NCBI GenBank assembly: GCA_026400355.1
Contig: JAPLPE010000021.1
Location: 62,001-126,000 of the forward strand
Direction: 5' to 3'
DNA length: 64,000 bases
Origin: Rhodobacterales bacterium
GTDB taxonomy: Bacteria > Pseudomonadota > Alphaproteobacteria > Rhodobacterales > Rhodobacteraceae
How positions within the stretch are numbered: position 1 is the first letter of the stretch; each line of letters opens with the position of its first letter. The position numbers and the translations under genes are program-made. The notes under the pieces are model-generated. The model made no database searches. It saw only the letters and a list, made by a program, of their open reading frames with translations, and was not told where the DNA came from. This document shows, piece by piece, positions 1 to 11,049 of the stretch.

Positions 1-168
1 GATGATGCGGTCGATCTCTCCGGTCGTCTGGCCGGGAAAGACGTGAGGTGCGATGTCGTCAAGGATGGCAGCCGCGACTTCTCCGGCATGGCGCATGCCG
101 GCGAAATCTACGGTCTCGTAAATGCGGATGCCGTCCCGCGTGAGCCTGCCCCTGCGTTCGTCCAACAT
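1..168 (-). CDS. map: Methionine aminopeptidase type I, N-terminal part
   Basis: This is the first 56 codons of a minus-strand gene that runs off the left edge of the window. The reading starts MLDERRGRL and continues through IRIYETVDFAGMRHAGEV, the usual N-terminal helix of type I (MetAP1) enzymes, which remove the initiator methionine from nascent proteins using two divalent metals. The metal-ligand Asp, His and Glu residues lie outside the window, so catalysis cannot be checked. An AAGGA motif sits about 8 bases before the ATG. It is divergent from the CinA-like gene, with about 140 bp between the starts for both promoters. Confidence 0.85.
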   Translation of the reverse strand, partial: MLDERRGRLTRDGIRIYETVDFAGMRHAGEVAAAILDDIAPHVFPGQTTGEIDRII

Positions 169-309
169 GCCATTCCTTTCAAATGCCCCGATCAGATAGG
201 CCATAGAAGGGCGGGAATCCAGACCGCGTGGTCCGCACGATGTTGCGACTGTGGCTTTGGGCGGCGCGGGGTCCTATACCTGCATTCAAGAGCAGCACGG
301 AGCAACAGA

Positions 310-1032
310 ATGCAGAACCCTACGGCCGCCATGATCGTCATCGGTGACGAGATCCTGTCGGGGCGGACCCGCGATTCGAACATGCATTATCTGGCCGGGG
401 AACTGACCAAGGTCGGGATCGACCTGCGCGAGGTGCGTGTGGTGCCCGACGAGACAGCGGCCGTGGTCGCGGCGGTAAATGCGGTGCGGGCGCTGTTTGA
501 TCATGTCTTCACCTCGGGCGGGATCGGGCCGACACATGACGACATCACGGCGGATTGCATCGCGGCGGCCTTTGGTGTGGGGATCGGCGTGCGGGATGAT
601 GCGCGGGCGATCCTGCAGGCGCATTATGACCGGGCGGGGACCGTGTTGAACGACGCGCGTCTGCGCATGGCGCGTATCCCAGAGGGGGCGACGCTGATCG
701 AAAACCCGGTGAGTTCGGCACCGGGCTTCACCCTTGGCAATGTGCATGTGATGGCCGGGGTGCCGTCTGTGTTTCAGGCGATGGTGGCGTCGGTCCTGCC
801 GACCTTGACCGGCGGGCGGCCCCTGTTGTCGCAGAGTTACCGGATCGCGCGGGGCGAGGGCGATATTGCGGGGCCTTTGGCCGCGTTGGCGGGGGAGTAT
901 CCGGATCTGATCATGGGATCCTATCCGTTCCAGAAGGATGGTGTTTACGGCGCGAATATCGTGATCCGGGGGCAGGACGGTGTGCGGGTGGATGAGGCGA
1001 TGGTGAAACTGGCGGCGCTGTTTCCGGCATGA
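310..1032 (+). CDS. CinA N-terminal-like molybdopterin-binding (MoCF_biosynth) protein
   Basis: A 240-aa protein consisting of a single MoCF_biosynth domain, as in the N-terminal half of CinA and in MoaB/MogA. The motif IVIGDEILSGRTRDSN lies near residues 8-23 and the SGGIGPTHDD loop near residue 78; these are the diagnostic parts of the fold. It lacks the C-terminal nicotinamide-nucleotide amidohydrolase domain of full CinA, so a role in NMN deamidation is not supported. The ATG at 310 is preferred over an upstream in-frame extension because the family homology begins here. Its stop overlaps the start of the next gene (ATGA at 1029), implying translational coupling. The exact substrate is unknown. 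Confidence 0.8.
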   Translation: MQNPTAAMIVIGDEILSGRTRDSNMHYLAGELTKVGIDLREVRVVPDETAAVVAAVNAVRALFDHVFTSGGIGPTHDDITADCIAAAFGVGIGVRDDARAILQAHYDRAGTVLNDARLRMARIPEGATLIENPVSSAPGFTLGNVHVMAGVPSVFQAMVASVLPTLTGGRPLLSQSYRIARGEGDIAGPLAALAGEYPDLIMGSYPFQKDGVYGANIVIRGQDGVRVDEAMVKLAALFPA

Positions 1033-1760
1033 GTCTGCTGCCCGGGGCCGAACTGCTGCGGGCGCTGGGGGCGACATGGCCCCCGGCGGCGCTGGTCCCT
1101 TGCGGGCCCTTCCTGTTGCGGGACGGACGCGGGGGCGGATCGCGGGTGTCGGCCGCGACGGCAGAGGGGGCGTTCACGGCGGCCGATCTGGATGTGGCCG
1201 AGGCGGGGATGATCGCGCTGGGGCAGGTGCCTCTTTTCATGGTGCGCGGGGGCGAAGTGTCTTTCGATACGTTACTGGCGGCGCGGGGCTATGTGGTGAA
1301 GGACCCGGTGGTGGGCTATGTCGGCGCTGTGGACGTGATGGCCGGGACTGTTCCGCCTGAAACGGCGTTCGAGGTATGGCCGCCCTTGGCCGTGCAGACC
1401 GTCATCTGGGCCGGGGGGCATGTGGGGCCAGAGCGGCTGGCCATCATGGCGCGGGTCAAGGGGCCAAAGGTCACGCTGCTGGGGCGGGTCGGGGATACGC
1501 CGGCGGGGACGGCTTTTGTCGCCTGTGACGGGCGTGTCGCGTTCCTTCATGCGCTTGAGGTGCGGGAAGGGCAGCGGCGGAAGGGTCTGGGCGGACGGAT
1601 GGTGCAGGCGGCGGCAAATTGGGCCGCGCGGCAGGGGGCCGGGGTGCTGGCGCTGGTCGTGACCGAGGCCAATGCCGTGGCGCGGCGTGTCTATGTCAGG
1701 CTCGGGATGGAGCAGACGGGGCAGTACCATTACCGCATCCGCCCGGGCGGGCCGGCATGA
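1029..1760 (+). CDS. GNAT-family N-acetyltransferase
   Basis: A 243-aa protein with a C-terminal GNAT fold. The acetyl-CoA pyrophosphate-binding motif A is visible as LEVREGQRRKGLGGRMV around residues 177-193 (Q/RxxGxG), followed by the helix and ANAVARRVYVRLGM, the usual N-A-x-x-x-Y region of motif B. The first 100 residues are poorly conserved. It is sandwiched in a coupled operon: ATGA overlaps join it to the CinA-like gene upstream and to the OmpA-like gene downstream. The acceptor substrate cannot be deduced. Confidence 0.8.
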   Translation: MSLLPGAELLRALGATWPPAALVPCGPFLLRDGRGGGSRVSAATAEGAFTAADLDVAEAGMIALGQVPLFMVRGGEVSFDTLLAARGYVVKDPVVGYVGAVDVMAGTVPPETAFEVWPPLAVQTVIWAGGHVGPERLAIMARVKGPKVTLLGRVGDTPAGTAFVACDGRVAFLHALEVREGQRRKGLGGRMVQAAANWAARQGAGVLALVVTEANAVARRVYVRLGMEQTGQYHYRIRPGGPA

Positions 1761-2716
1761 GACGTGGTCTGGTGCCAGTGCTGCTGGCCGGTCTGGCCCT
1801 GGCGGGTGCTGCCGGGGCGCAGACGCTGAGCTTTCCGGGCAATGCGCGGATGGAGCGCGAGATGGTCACGCCGCTCAGCCGCTATGCGATGCCGGTGGGG
1901 CCGTTTGCCGAAGGTTTCACGCCGGTTTCGCCGCATGAGGGCGAGGTGCGGGCGCAGGCGTGGCGGGTTGATGCGCTGGCGCTGACGACTCTGCAACTGC
2001 TGGCCCCGCTGCGCGAACAGCTTGTGGCGGCGGGGTTTGCCGTGGTCTTTGAATGCGCGACCGAGGATTGCGGCGGGTTCGATTTCCGGCACGGGACGGT
2101 CGTGATCCCGCCGCCCGAGATGTATGTCGATCTGGGTGATTTCCGGTTCCTTGCCGCCGAAAAGGGCGATGAGGTGGTGAGCCTTCTGGTCAGCCGGACG
2201 AGTGATGCGGGGTTCGTGCAGGTGATCCGCGTCGGCCCGCCGGGGCACGGGACGATCGCGACGGCAGGCGCGCCGCCTGTGCGGGGGACGCCGGTGGCCG
2301 AGGAGGAGTCGGGCGCGGTTGCGCCGATCGCGGTACCGGATGATTTTGGTGCGGCGCTTGATACGATGGGGCGGGTCGTGCTGTCGGACCTGAGCTTTCC
2401 CACGGGGTCGGCACAGCTTGCGCCGGGGGAGTATGCCTCTCTTCAGTTGCTGGCCGATTATCTGGCGGCAAATCCGTCACGGACGGTGGCGCTGGTCGGG
2501 CATACGGACAGTCAGGGGTCCCTTGATGCCAATATCGCCCTGTCGAAACGACGGGCGGGATCGGTGCTGGAACGGCTGGTAAGCGATTATGACGTGTCCC
2601 GTCAGCAGCTTGAGGCCGAAGGGATGGGCTATCTGGCCCCGGTTGCCACGAACCTGACGCCTGAAGGGCGCGAGGCGAACCGTCGGGTCGAGGTGATCGT
2701 GACCTCGACCGAGTAG
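1757..2716 (+). CDS. OmpA-family peptidoglycan-associated protein
   Basis: A 319-aa exported protein. A signal peptide occupies about residues 1-22 (basic start, then a leucine/alanine-rich core ending AGAAGAQ). The C-terminal ~105 residues form an OmpA-like peptidoglycan-binding domain: SFPTGSAQL, then VALVGHTDSQGS and NIALSKRRAGSV, ending in EGREANRRVEVIV. The conserved Asp and Arg that bind diaminopimelate are present in HTD and NRRVEV. The middle (about 25-190) is a family-specific region with two close cysteines (ECATEDC) that could form a disulfide. There is no lipobox and no obvious beta-barrel. It overlaps the GNAT gene by four bases and is the last gene of the trio. Confidence 0.85.
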   Translation: MRRGLVPVLLAGLALAGAAGAQTLSFPGNARMEREMVTPLSRYAMPVGPFAEGFTPVSPHEGEVRAQAWRVDALALTTLQLLAPLREQLVAAGFAVVFECATEDCGGFDFRHGTVVIPPPEMYVDLGDFRFLAAEKGDEVVSLLVSRTSDAGFVQVIRVGPPGHGTIATAGAPPVRGTPVAEEESGAVAPIAVPDDFGAALDTMGRVVLSDLSFPTGSAQLAPGEYASLQLLADYLAANPSRTVALVGHTDSQGSLDANIALSKRRAGSVLERLVSDYDVSRQQLEAEGMGYLAPVATNLTPEGREANRRVEVIVTSTE

Positions 2717-2905
2717 CGGCCGGGCGATCTGATAGCGCAATGGAATCCTGTGGTCGGGCGGCGTACTGCCTGGTCGTCGTCTGGGGCAGGATTGGGCGAA
2801 GACTGCGACCAGATCGTCAACGGCGGGATTGCGGGGGTGCTCGTTCCGTGCGTCGCGCGGCCTTGCTTTGGGGGGTGCAGGCCGGGGTGCGTCTGGCTGA
2901 AACGG

Positions 2906-2934
2906 AAAAAAGGCGCGGTCACTGGGACCGCGCC
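2906..2934 (-). terminator. Intrinsic terminator of the LysR gene
   Basis: On the minus strand a perfect 9-bp GC-rich stem (GGCGCGGTC/GACCGCGCC) with a 5-base loop is followed by six T residues. It lies 50 bp past the LysR stop, in the convergent gap with the OmpA-like gene. Nothing else recognisable lies in 2717-2983. Confidence 0.85.
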
Positions 2935-2983
2935 GGAGGAGGGGCGCGCATCAAGCACCCTTGGGGAAATCAGGAAGGCGGCG

Positions 2984-3889
2984 TTACCATCTGTCGGGGC
3001 CCTTGTCGGCGAAGGCGTTGACCAGGAAGTCGATGAAGGCGCGGACCTTGGGCTGGGTGAAGCGTCCGGGCGGATAGACGGCATAGATGCCCTGCACTTC
3101 GACCGGGAGATCGGGGATCGCCTCTTCGACGAGGCCCTTGGCCATCGCGTCGGCGTAGAGGAAGGAGGGCAGATAAGCGATGCCAAGGCCCGAGATGCAG
3201 GCATTCAGAAGCGACTGGCCGTCGTTCACCGTGAGCCAGCCTGCCGTGCGGACCTGCCGCTTTTCGCCCGAGTGCGCGGTAAGTTTCCAGACGGCGCCGT
3301 TGGCCTGATTGGAATAATGCAGAAGCTTGTGATCGTTCAGATCGTCGATCTTTTCGGGACGGCCGAACTGGGCAAAGTAGCCGGGCGCCGCGATCATCCG
3401 CTTGGACGTTTCCGTCAGTTTTCGGGCGCGGATGGTGGAGTCCTCAAGCTCTCCGATCCGGACGGCCATGTCGAAGCCTTCGGAGATGAGTTCGACGTAG
3501 CGGTTGTTCAGTACCATGTTGACGGTGATGTCGGGGAATTCCTGCAGGAATTCGCCCAGAACCGGCGACAGATGGTTCACGCCGAAATCGGTGGCCACGC
3601 TGATCCGCAGAAGGCCCGAAGGCGCGGTCTGCATAGAAGTGACAAGCGCATCAGCCTCGCCAGCGTCGTTCAGCACGCGGCGGGCGCGGTCATAATAGGC
3701 CAGTCCGATTTCGGTCGGGCTGACGCGGCGGGTGGTGCGGTTGAGGAGGCGCGCTCCGAGGCGCGCCTCGAGCGCCGAGACATGTTTGGAGACAGCGGAT
3801 TTTGAAATCCCCATCTTCTTGGCCGCGTCGGTAAAGCCCCCCTGATCCACAACCGTGGCGAAGGCCTCCATTTCCGTCAGGCGATCCAT
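2984..3889 (-). CDS. LysR-type transcriptional regulator
   Basis: A 301-aa LTTR of normal family length. The N-terminal winged helix-turn-helix spans about residues 1-60, with FTDAAKKMGISKSAVSKHVSALEARLG as the recognition region and LLNRTTRRVSPTEIG just after it. The remainder is a periplasmic-binding-like effector domain. I chose the ATG at 3889 over an in-frame start 7 codons upstream because GAGGGA sits 7 bases before it and the family starts here. It is divergent from the VOC gene at 4095, so that gene is a plausible target (inference); the 205-bp gap would hold both promoters. The effector is unknown. Confidence 0.9.
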   Translation of the reverse strand: MDRLTEMEAFATVVDQGGFTDAAKKMGISKSAVSKHVSALEARLGARLLNRTTRRVSPTEIGLAYYDRARRVLNDAGEADALVTSMQTAPSGLLRISVATDFGVNHLSPVLGEFLQEFPDITVNMVLNNRYVELISEGFDMAVRIGELEDSTIRARKLTETSKRMIAAPGYFAQFGRPEKIDDLNDHKLLHYSNQANGAVWKLTAHSGEKRQVRTAGWLTVNDGQSLLNACISGLGIAYLPSFLYADAMAKGLVEEAIPDLPVEVQGIYAVYPPGRFTQPKVRAFIDFLVNAFADKGPDRW

Positions 3890-4094
3890 ACTACGTCCCT
3901 CTCGGTCCAAACATGAGTGGAACCTCTCTGCCGTCGAAATCAGGCAGCAATGGGACTTGCTTCAGACAATCTCGGGGTTTTCGTGGGTATAGGTGAAGGC
4001 AGGGAAACGGATTTGCGGCCCTGCCGTGCCAGGACTGCGGCATTGGCGGGTTCAGGGATGCGCGCCTGGCGTTTCCACAGTATGGGAGAGTGCG

Positions 4095-4451
4095 ATGGCA
4101 AAGGTGACGGGAATCGGGGGGCTGTTCTTTCGGGCAGCGGACCCCAAGGCGCTCAAGGAATGGTACGCGACTCATCTGGGGATCGGAGAGCCGCCCTGGG
4201 GACTTTGGGCGCAGGAGGCGGGGCAGACCGTGTTCGCGCCCTTTGCGGCCGACACGGATTACTTTGGCCGCGCCAGTCAGCAGTGGATGCTGAATCTGCG
4301 GGTGGATGATCTGGACGGGATGCTGGCCCGGCTTTCGGCGGCGGGGATTTCGGCCGAGACGCGGGCCGAGTGGAATTCGCCCGAAGTCGGGCGGTTCGCG
4401 CGCATCCGCGATCCCGAGGGGAACCCGGTAGAGTTGTGGGAGCCTGCCTGA
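4095..4451 (+). CDS. VOC-superfamily (glyoxalase/bleomycin-resistance-like) protein
   Basis: A 118-aa protein with one vicinal-oxygen-chelate module: VTGIGGLFFRAADPKALKEWYATHLG at the start and FARIRDPEGNPVELWEPA at the end. The final Glu of VELWEP is the usual metal ligand of the family. Related proteins include dioxygenases, epimerases and drug-binding proteins, so the reaction is not predictable. The ATG at 4095 follows GGGAGAG by 4 bases. It is convergent with the FadH-like gene, whose stop lies 33 bp away. Confidence 0.8.
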   Translation: MAKVTGIGGLFFRAADPKALKEWYATHLGIGEPPWGLWAQEAGQTVFAPFAADTDYFGRASQQWMLNLRVDDLDGMLARLSAAGISAETRAEWNSPEVGRFARIRDPEGNPVELWEPA

Positions 4452-4483
4452 CAGTGCCTTGACGATGGTGGGTTTCACGCGCC

Positions 4484-6571
<2,088 letters not shown>

Positions 6572-6698
6572 TTACGTGGTTGGGGCTGGACCGGTCAGGC
6601 GTCCTTACTATTGAGGCGGCTCCGCTCGCTTCAGGCCCCGCTGTTCTTGCAAAGCCCCCTTCTGGCCGACAAAGCGGGCCACCGGGCCGATCGTGATT

Positions 6699-7070
6699 CT
6701 AAAGCGTCTCCACACAATGACGCCGGAAAGCACGTTTGAGCATGTCAAGTTCCGCCCGCAGCAGATCAATCTCGGCCCGCAGGTCATCGGCAAGCGGTTC
6801 GCCCGCCACGATTGCAAACCGTTCGAGCGTCTCTCCCGAGGCACCATCGGTGATGAGAAACGTCTGCACCCCGTCCGCGATCCTCTCAGCCGGGATCGGC
6901 ACGCGGATCGCCCATTCGCCGGGCTGGCTTTCGGCCACGACCTGCACGCCCCCGATCGCATCGCCCAGATGCGTGACGCGGATGGCAGGGGGTGTCGCCC
7001 CGGCTCCGGTCAGCACACCTTCCCACTGGCCGGCCAGCATGCGGATCTTGGTCAGTCTCATGTCGGCCAT
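6699..7070 (-). CDS. Conserved hypothetical protein
   Basis: A 123-aa protein I do not recognise as a named family. There is no signal peptide or membrane segment. The body looks like a small beta-rich domain (WEGVLTGAG, VTHLGDAIGGVQV, WAIRVPIPAERIADG) followed by a C-terminal charged helix with leucine heptads (about residues 90-118) that could be a short coiled coil. It begins 12 bp after the stop of the upstream gene at 7083 and is probably cotranscribed with it. Alternative in-frame ATG codons exist at the first and fourth positions; the first has GGGAA in front. Confidence 0.6.
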   Translation of the reverse strand: MADMRLTKIRMLAGQWEGVLTGAGATPPAIRVTHLGDAIGGVQVVAESQPGEWAIRVPIPAERIADGVQTFLITDGASGETLERFAIVAGEPLADDLRAEIDLLRAELDMLKRAFRRHCVETL

Positions 7071-7082
7071 GGGGGCATTCCC

Positions 7083-7856
7083 TTACATTTCGGCACGGGG
7101 ATAACGGGCCATCGTGACATCGCGAAGCGTCACCTGATTCATCATCGGGTTGTCAAAGATCAGGTCGAGCCATATCGCCTCGACCCGCTTTTCGTTCAGC
7201 CTGGTATAGGCGAGGTCGAATTCGACAAAGACCTCGCGGTCCTCAAGGGGAAGTTCGCGGACGATCTGTTCGGTATTCGGCCCGTGGCGGATGTTGAGCC
7301 GGGCGAACATCTCGATCGGGCGTTCGAATTCAGCCTGCACATCGACGCGGATCAGGTGGCGGCGTTTCAGGCCGCGGCACGCGTCTTCGGGCAGGTCAAG
7401 CACGAGGGACAGGAAACTGCCGTCAAAGTCGAAGACGTCAAGGCGCATGGCAAAGGGGGCCAGATCCTCTTCCCTCTGGCTGCGCAACTGGCGGATGGTC
7501 AGTTCGCTGGTCTTGCAATCGTGAAAGATCGTCGCATCATCGCCCAGCGGGGTCCTGCTGGCGACACCCGAGATACCCCTTTCAGGCAGGGGGCCACGCC
7601 AGAGATCGGGCCGCCATGACCAGTCTGTGCCGATAGGGAGCGGGAAGGAGTTCGAGCCGATCCTGGGGCGCGCCAGCCGGTTTTCAGCGACAAAGATGAC
7701 TTCGTTCAGTTTCTGCTGCAGCGCCCGCGCGTCGGCCCGGTCACGGCGAAGATCGGCAAGGTCAGCCGAGTCGGCGCGGCGTGCTGCGGCAGTCCAGCGC
7801 AAGAGAGTGCGCTGGAAGATGATCCTGTCCAAGAAGCCGAATCTGCGTCGTGCCAT
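7083..7856 (-). CDS. Conserved hypothetical protein (DUF6478-like)
   Basis: A 257-aa protein rich in arginine and acidic residues. The N-terminal 70 residues are predicted helical (arginine-rich, ADLADLRRDRADARALQQKLN), and the remainder is beta-rich with conserved-looking blocks such as PLPIGTDWSWRPDLWRGPL and FDNPMMNQVTLRDVTMAR. I believe it is the protein family named DUF6478, found mainly in Rhodobacterales, but that is from memory and unchecked. No signal peptide is visible. The next gene downstream (6699-7070) follows after 12 bp. Confidence 0.65.
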   Translation of the reverse strand: MARRRFGFLDRIIFQRTLLRWTAAARRADSADLADLRRDRADARALQQKLNEVIFVAENRLARPRIGSNSFPLPIGTDWSWRPDLWRGPLPERGISGVASRTPLGDDATIFHDCKTSELTIRQLRSQREEDLAPFAMRLDVFDFDGSFLSLVLDLPEDACRGLKRRHLIRVDVQAEFERPIEMFARLNIRHGPNTEQIVRELPLEDREVFVEFDLAYTRLNEKRVEAIWLDLIFDNPMMNQVTLRDVTMARYPRAEM

Positions 7857-7948
7857 CTGTCCCGCTCGGCCCTGCCCTGTGGGCGCTGCGCATTTTTTTG
7901 TTCTATGCTGGTAGTCCTGCCAAATAGTTTTCCAAAAGGAAACAGGGC

Positions 7949-8572
7949 TTAGTCATTTTCGGAGGCTGTAGCGGCACGGGCGTTGGCGGCGCGCACCTGT
8001 GCCACTGTGGCGTAAAGGAGTTCCTGCGCCTGACCCGAGGTGAGCGTCGTACGTTCGTAAGCGCGCACAGAAATCGTCGTGAGCCTGCCGTTGATATCAA
8101 GGAAGGCGCGCCATTCGTCCTGCATCAGGCCATCAACCAGTGCAGGTCCGCGGTCGGTGAAATGGACCGAAATCAGGCCGTCGCCCCGGTCCATCTGATC
8201 CACCCGGATATTGTTGGGCTGGCCCGACTGGCTGAGAAGCGCGGCACCCTGCCGGGTGCGCAGCAGGGCGGCCAGCGCGTCTTCAGACCCGGTGACAGCG
8301 GCGCTGCCTTCGGGGCCGAACTGCACGGTAACGAAACCGTCCGTCGTGGAAAAGACCCCGGTCGCCGCGATCAGGCCGCAGGAGGAGATGACGGCAAAGC
8401 CCGTCTCGGCACGGCTTGCGACCGGATCGACGCAATAACCTTGCGGCGCGCGGACCTTGACCGCCCCGTCAAGAAGCGCAAGCGTCTGCACCCCTTGTCC
8501 GGGCAGCGGCACGTCGCAGGCGGCCAGCCCGCAAAGGGCCAGCCCGGTCAGGATCAGGCGCAGACGACCCAC
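7949..8572 (-). CDS. Predicted outer-membrane lipoprotein of unknown function
   Basis: A 207-aa protein with a clear lipoprotein signal: LILTGLALCGLAACDVP has the lipobox LAAC near residues 16-19, so the mature protein would be lipid-anchored at Cys19. Asp at +2 would in E. coli mean inner-membrane retention; whether that rule holds here is unknown. No domain is recognised. It begins with GTG directly after the ilvD stop codon with no intervening base, so translation is probably coupled to ilvD by re-initiation, although the functions look unrelated. Two Cys (YCVDP and SSCG) could form a disulfide. Confidence 0.72.
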   Translation of the reverse strand: MGRLRLILTGLALCGLAACDVPLPGQGVQTLALLDGAVKVRAPQGYCVDPVASRAETGFAVISSCGLIAATGVFSTTDGFVTVQFGPEGSAAVTGSEDALAALLRTRQGAALLSQSGQPNNIRVDQMDRGDGLISVHFTDRGPALVDGLMQDEWRAFLDINGRLTTISVRAYERTTLTSGQAQELLYATVAQVRAANARAATASEND

Positions 8573-10306
8573 CTACTGGTCCATGTAGATGTGCCGTTCG
8601 GCCTTGGCCCCCGGATGGGTCACAGCGCCATAGCGCGCGCTGCCGACAAGCTTGGCGAATTTCCAGACGGCACCGGTTTCGTATTGGGTCACGCGGGGGC
8701 CTTTCCAGTTGGCCTTGCGCGTGGCCAGTTCTGCGTCGCTCAGCGCAACCGACAGTTCCCCGGTGATCGCATTGATGGTGATGACATCACCCGTTTCCAG
8801 CAGCGCGATGGGGCCGCCATGGGCCGCCTCGGGCCCGACATGGCCCACGCAGAAACCACGGGTCGCACCCGAAAAGCGGCCATCGGTGATAAGGGCGACC
8901 TTCTTGCCCATGCCCTGCCCGGAAAGCGCGGCGGTGGTGGCGAGCATTTCGCGCATGCCCGGCCCGCCGGCGGGGCCTTCGTTGCGGATGACGATGACCT
9001 CGCCCTCCTTGTAGCCGCGGGACTTGACGGCAGCAAAGGCGTCTTCCTCGCATTCAAAGACACGGGCGGGGCCGGTAAAGACCTGCTCGGCCTCGCTCAT
9101 GCCCGCAACCTTCACGATGGCGCCGTCGGGGCAGATGTTGCCCTTGAGACCGACCACGCCGCCCGTTTTGGTCATCGGGTTGGTGACGGGGTGAATGACC
9201 TTGCCATCAGGCTCGCCCCGGATCATGTCGAGTTCCTCGCCCAGCGACCGGCCCGATGCGGTGATGCAGTCTTCATGCAGAAGGCCCGCCTTCTTGAGTT
9301 CCTTCAGCACGACCGGCACGCCGCCCGCCTCGAACAGGTCCTTGGCAACATACTGGCCACCGGGACGAAGGTTCACAAAATAGGGCGTGTCGCGCATGAT
9401 GTCGGCCACGTCAAACAGGTCAAAGTCGATCCCGGCCTCGTGCGCGATCGCGGGCAGGTGCAGCGCGGCATTGGTCGAACCGCCGGAACAGGCCACGACG
9501 CGGGCCGCGTTTTCCAGCGATTTCAGCGTGACGATATCGCGGGCGCGGATGTTCCTTTCGATCAGGTTCATCACGGCAACGCCCGACGCCTCGCCATACT
9601 GGTCGCGGCTTTCATAGGGGGCAGGGGCGCCGGAGGAGTTCAGCAGCGCAAGGCCGATCGCCTCGGACACGCAGGCCATCGTGTTGGCGGTGTACTGCGC
9701 CCCGCAGGCGCCCGAGGACGGGCAGGCCACACGTTCGATGATCTCCAGTTCGGCATCCGACATGAGACCCGCCTGATGCTTGCCCACGGCTTCGAACACG
9801 TCCTGAATCGTCAGGTCCTGACCGTTCAGACGGCCCGGCAGGATCGACCCGCCATAGATGAACACCGACGGCACGTTCAGACGGACCATCGCCATCATCA
9901 TGCCCGGCAGGGATTTGTCACAGCCTGCAAGACCCACGAGCGCGTCATAGCAATGTCCGCGCATCGTCAGTTCCACGGTATCGGCAATCGCATCCCGCGA
10001 GGCGAGCGAAGAGCGCATGCCTTCATGGCCCATCGCCACGCCGTCCGTCACGGTGATCGTGGTGAATTCCCGGGGGGTGCCGCCGTTCTTTTTCACGCCC
10101 TGCTTGACGATCTGGGCCTGACGGCTGAGCGAGATGTTGCAAGGGGCCGCCTCGTTCCAACAGGTCGCGACGCCGACCCAAGGCTGGTGGATCTCTTCCT
10201 CGGTGATCCCCATGGCATAGAAGAAACTGCGGTTGGGCGCGCGGGCGGGGCCTTCGGTCACGTGGCGGCTGGGCAGTTTCGACTTGTCAAAGCGCTGGTT
10301 GGTCAT
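8573..10306 (-). CDS. ilvD: Dihydroxy-acid dehydratase
   Basis: A 577-aa enzyme of the IlvD/Edd family that dehydrates 2,3-dihydroxy acids to 2-keto acids in isoleucine and valine synthesis. Three cysteine sites expected for the iron-sulfur cluster are visible: [19 protein letters not shown] and [16 protein letters not shown]. The C-terminal half has the [13 protein letters not shown] and [15 protein letters not shown] blocks typical of IlvD rather than 6-phosphogluconate dehydratase. I chose the ATG at 10306, where homology begins; an in-frame ATG lies four codons upstream. It is divergent from the exported protein at 10482. Confidence 0.95.
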   Translation of the reverse strand: MTNQRFDKSKLPSRHVTEGPARAPNRSFFYAMGITEEEIHQPWVGVATCWNEAAPCNISLSRQAQIVKQGVKKNGGTPREFTTITVTDGVAMGHEGMRSSLASRDAIADTVELTMRGHCYDALVGLAGCDKSLPGMMMAMVRLNVPSVFIYGGSILPGRLNGQDLTIQDVFEAVGKHQAGLMSDAELEIIERVACPSSGACGAQYTANTMACVSEAIGLALLNSSGAPAPYESRDQYGEASGVAVMNLIERNIRARDIVTLKSLENAARVVACSGGSTNAALHLPAIAHEAGIDFDLFDVADIMRDTPYFVNLRPGGQYVAKDLFEAGGVPVVLKELKKAGLLHEDCITASGRSLGEELDMIRGEPDGKVIHPVTNPMTKTGGVVGLKGNICPDGAIVKVAGMSEAEQVFTGPARVFECEEDAFAAVKSRGYKEGEVIVIRNEGPAGGPGMREMLATTAALSGQGMGKKVALITDGRFSGATRGFCVGHVGPEAAHGGPIALLETGDVITINAITGELSVALSDAELATRKANWKGPRVTQYETGAVWKFAKLVGSARYGAVTHPGAKAERHIYMDQ

Positions 10307-10481
10307 CGGTTCTCTCATGCTGGAAACGGTCCGGCAAAGGTGTAGTGTTGCGGGACAGGTGCGGCAAGCGGGCAATGCAGAAGTAATTGACGCAGGGACA
10401 TCGTCTTGTGGGGCGCGGGGCTCGCTCCTAGGGTCAAGACGGGACCGGGTTGGCGGTCATGGGTGAAAGCGGAGTGGCGGA

Positions 10482-11009
10482 ATGGCGTGGGCGTGGATGA
10501 TGGCGGCGGGGCTGGCTTTGATCGCCTCAATGGCGGGTGCACAGACCGAGGAGGCCATGCCCAACCCGTTGCGCGACGGCGGTCCCGTGGCCTGCGACGG
10601 CTGGGCACCCGAAAGCGATGCCGCCACGATGGCAGCCCTTGCCGGGATGTGGGAAGGGTCGGGGCTGGCTCCCGCCGTTCCGGACCTGCGGCCGGAAACG
10701 CCGTTCCGCTACTACCTGACCGCAGAGGTGGACGGGACATTCCGTCTTGAACGGCTGGTCTGCTTTCCGGGCATCGCGACCGAGGGGCAGACACCGCTTG
10801 AACCGATCTGCGGGCAGGCGGATCTGACCGGGCAATGGGCCGCGACAAAGGCAGAGGACGGGGCGATCACGATTGCCACGCGGTCGGCCGGGAATGACTA
10901 CACCGGGCAGGAACTGCCCGAGACCTGCGGGACGGGCACCCTGCAGCAGGTCGATGCGGATACGCTGACCGACAGCCACGGCAGCCCGATCCTCCGGTTC
11001 GTGAACTAG
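10482..11009 (+). CDS. Exported protein of unknown function
   Basis: A 175-aa protein with a Sec signal peptide (about residues 1-20, hydrophobic core WMMAAGLALIASMAGA, cleavage before QTEE). The mature part contains four cysteines in pairs (VACDGW, LVCFPG, PICGQ, ETCGTG), suggesting disulfides in the periplasm. The block MAALAGMWEGSGLAP and the beta-rich remainder resemble a small lipocalin-like or DUF-type domain, but I do not recognise the family. It lies 40 bp upstream of dinB on the same strand and may be cotranscribed. Confidence 0.6.
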   Translation: MAWAWMMAAGLALIASMAGAQTEEAMPNPLRDGGPVACDGWAPESDAATMAALAGMWEGSGLAPAVPDLRPETPFRYYLTAEVDGTFRLERLVCFPGIATEGQTPLEPICGQADLTGQWAATKAEDGAITIATRSAGNDYTGQELPETCGTGTLQQVDADTLTDSHGSPILRFVN

Positions 11010-11049
11010 GGGTATCCCGTCTGCGCTGCGCTGGTGCTAGGCTGGGGCC

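Noticed and set aside
2750-3805. Plus-strand reading opposite the LysR gene
   Set aside because: Shadow of the LysR gene; no ribosome site and no domain.
8162-10345. Long plus-strand reading opposite ilvD
   Set aside because: It is the antisense of ilvD, with no family motif; a codon-bias artefact of high-GC DNA.
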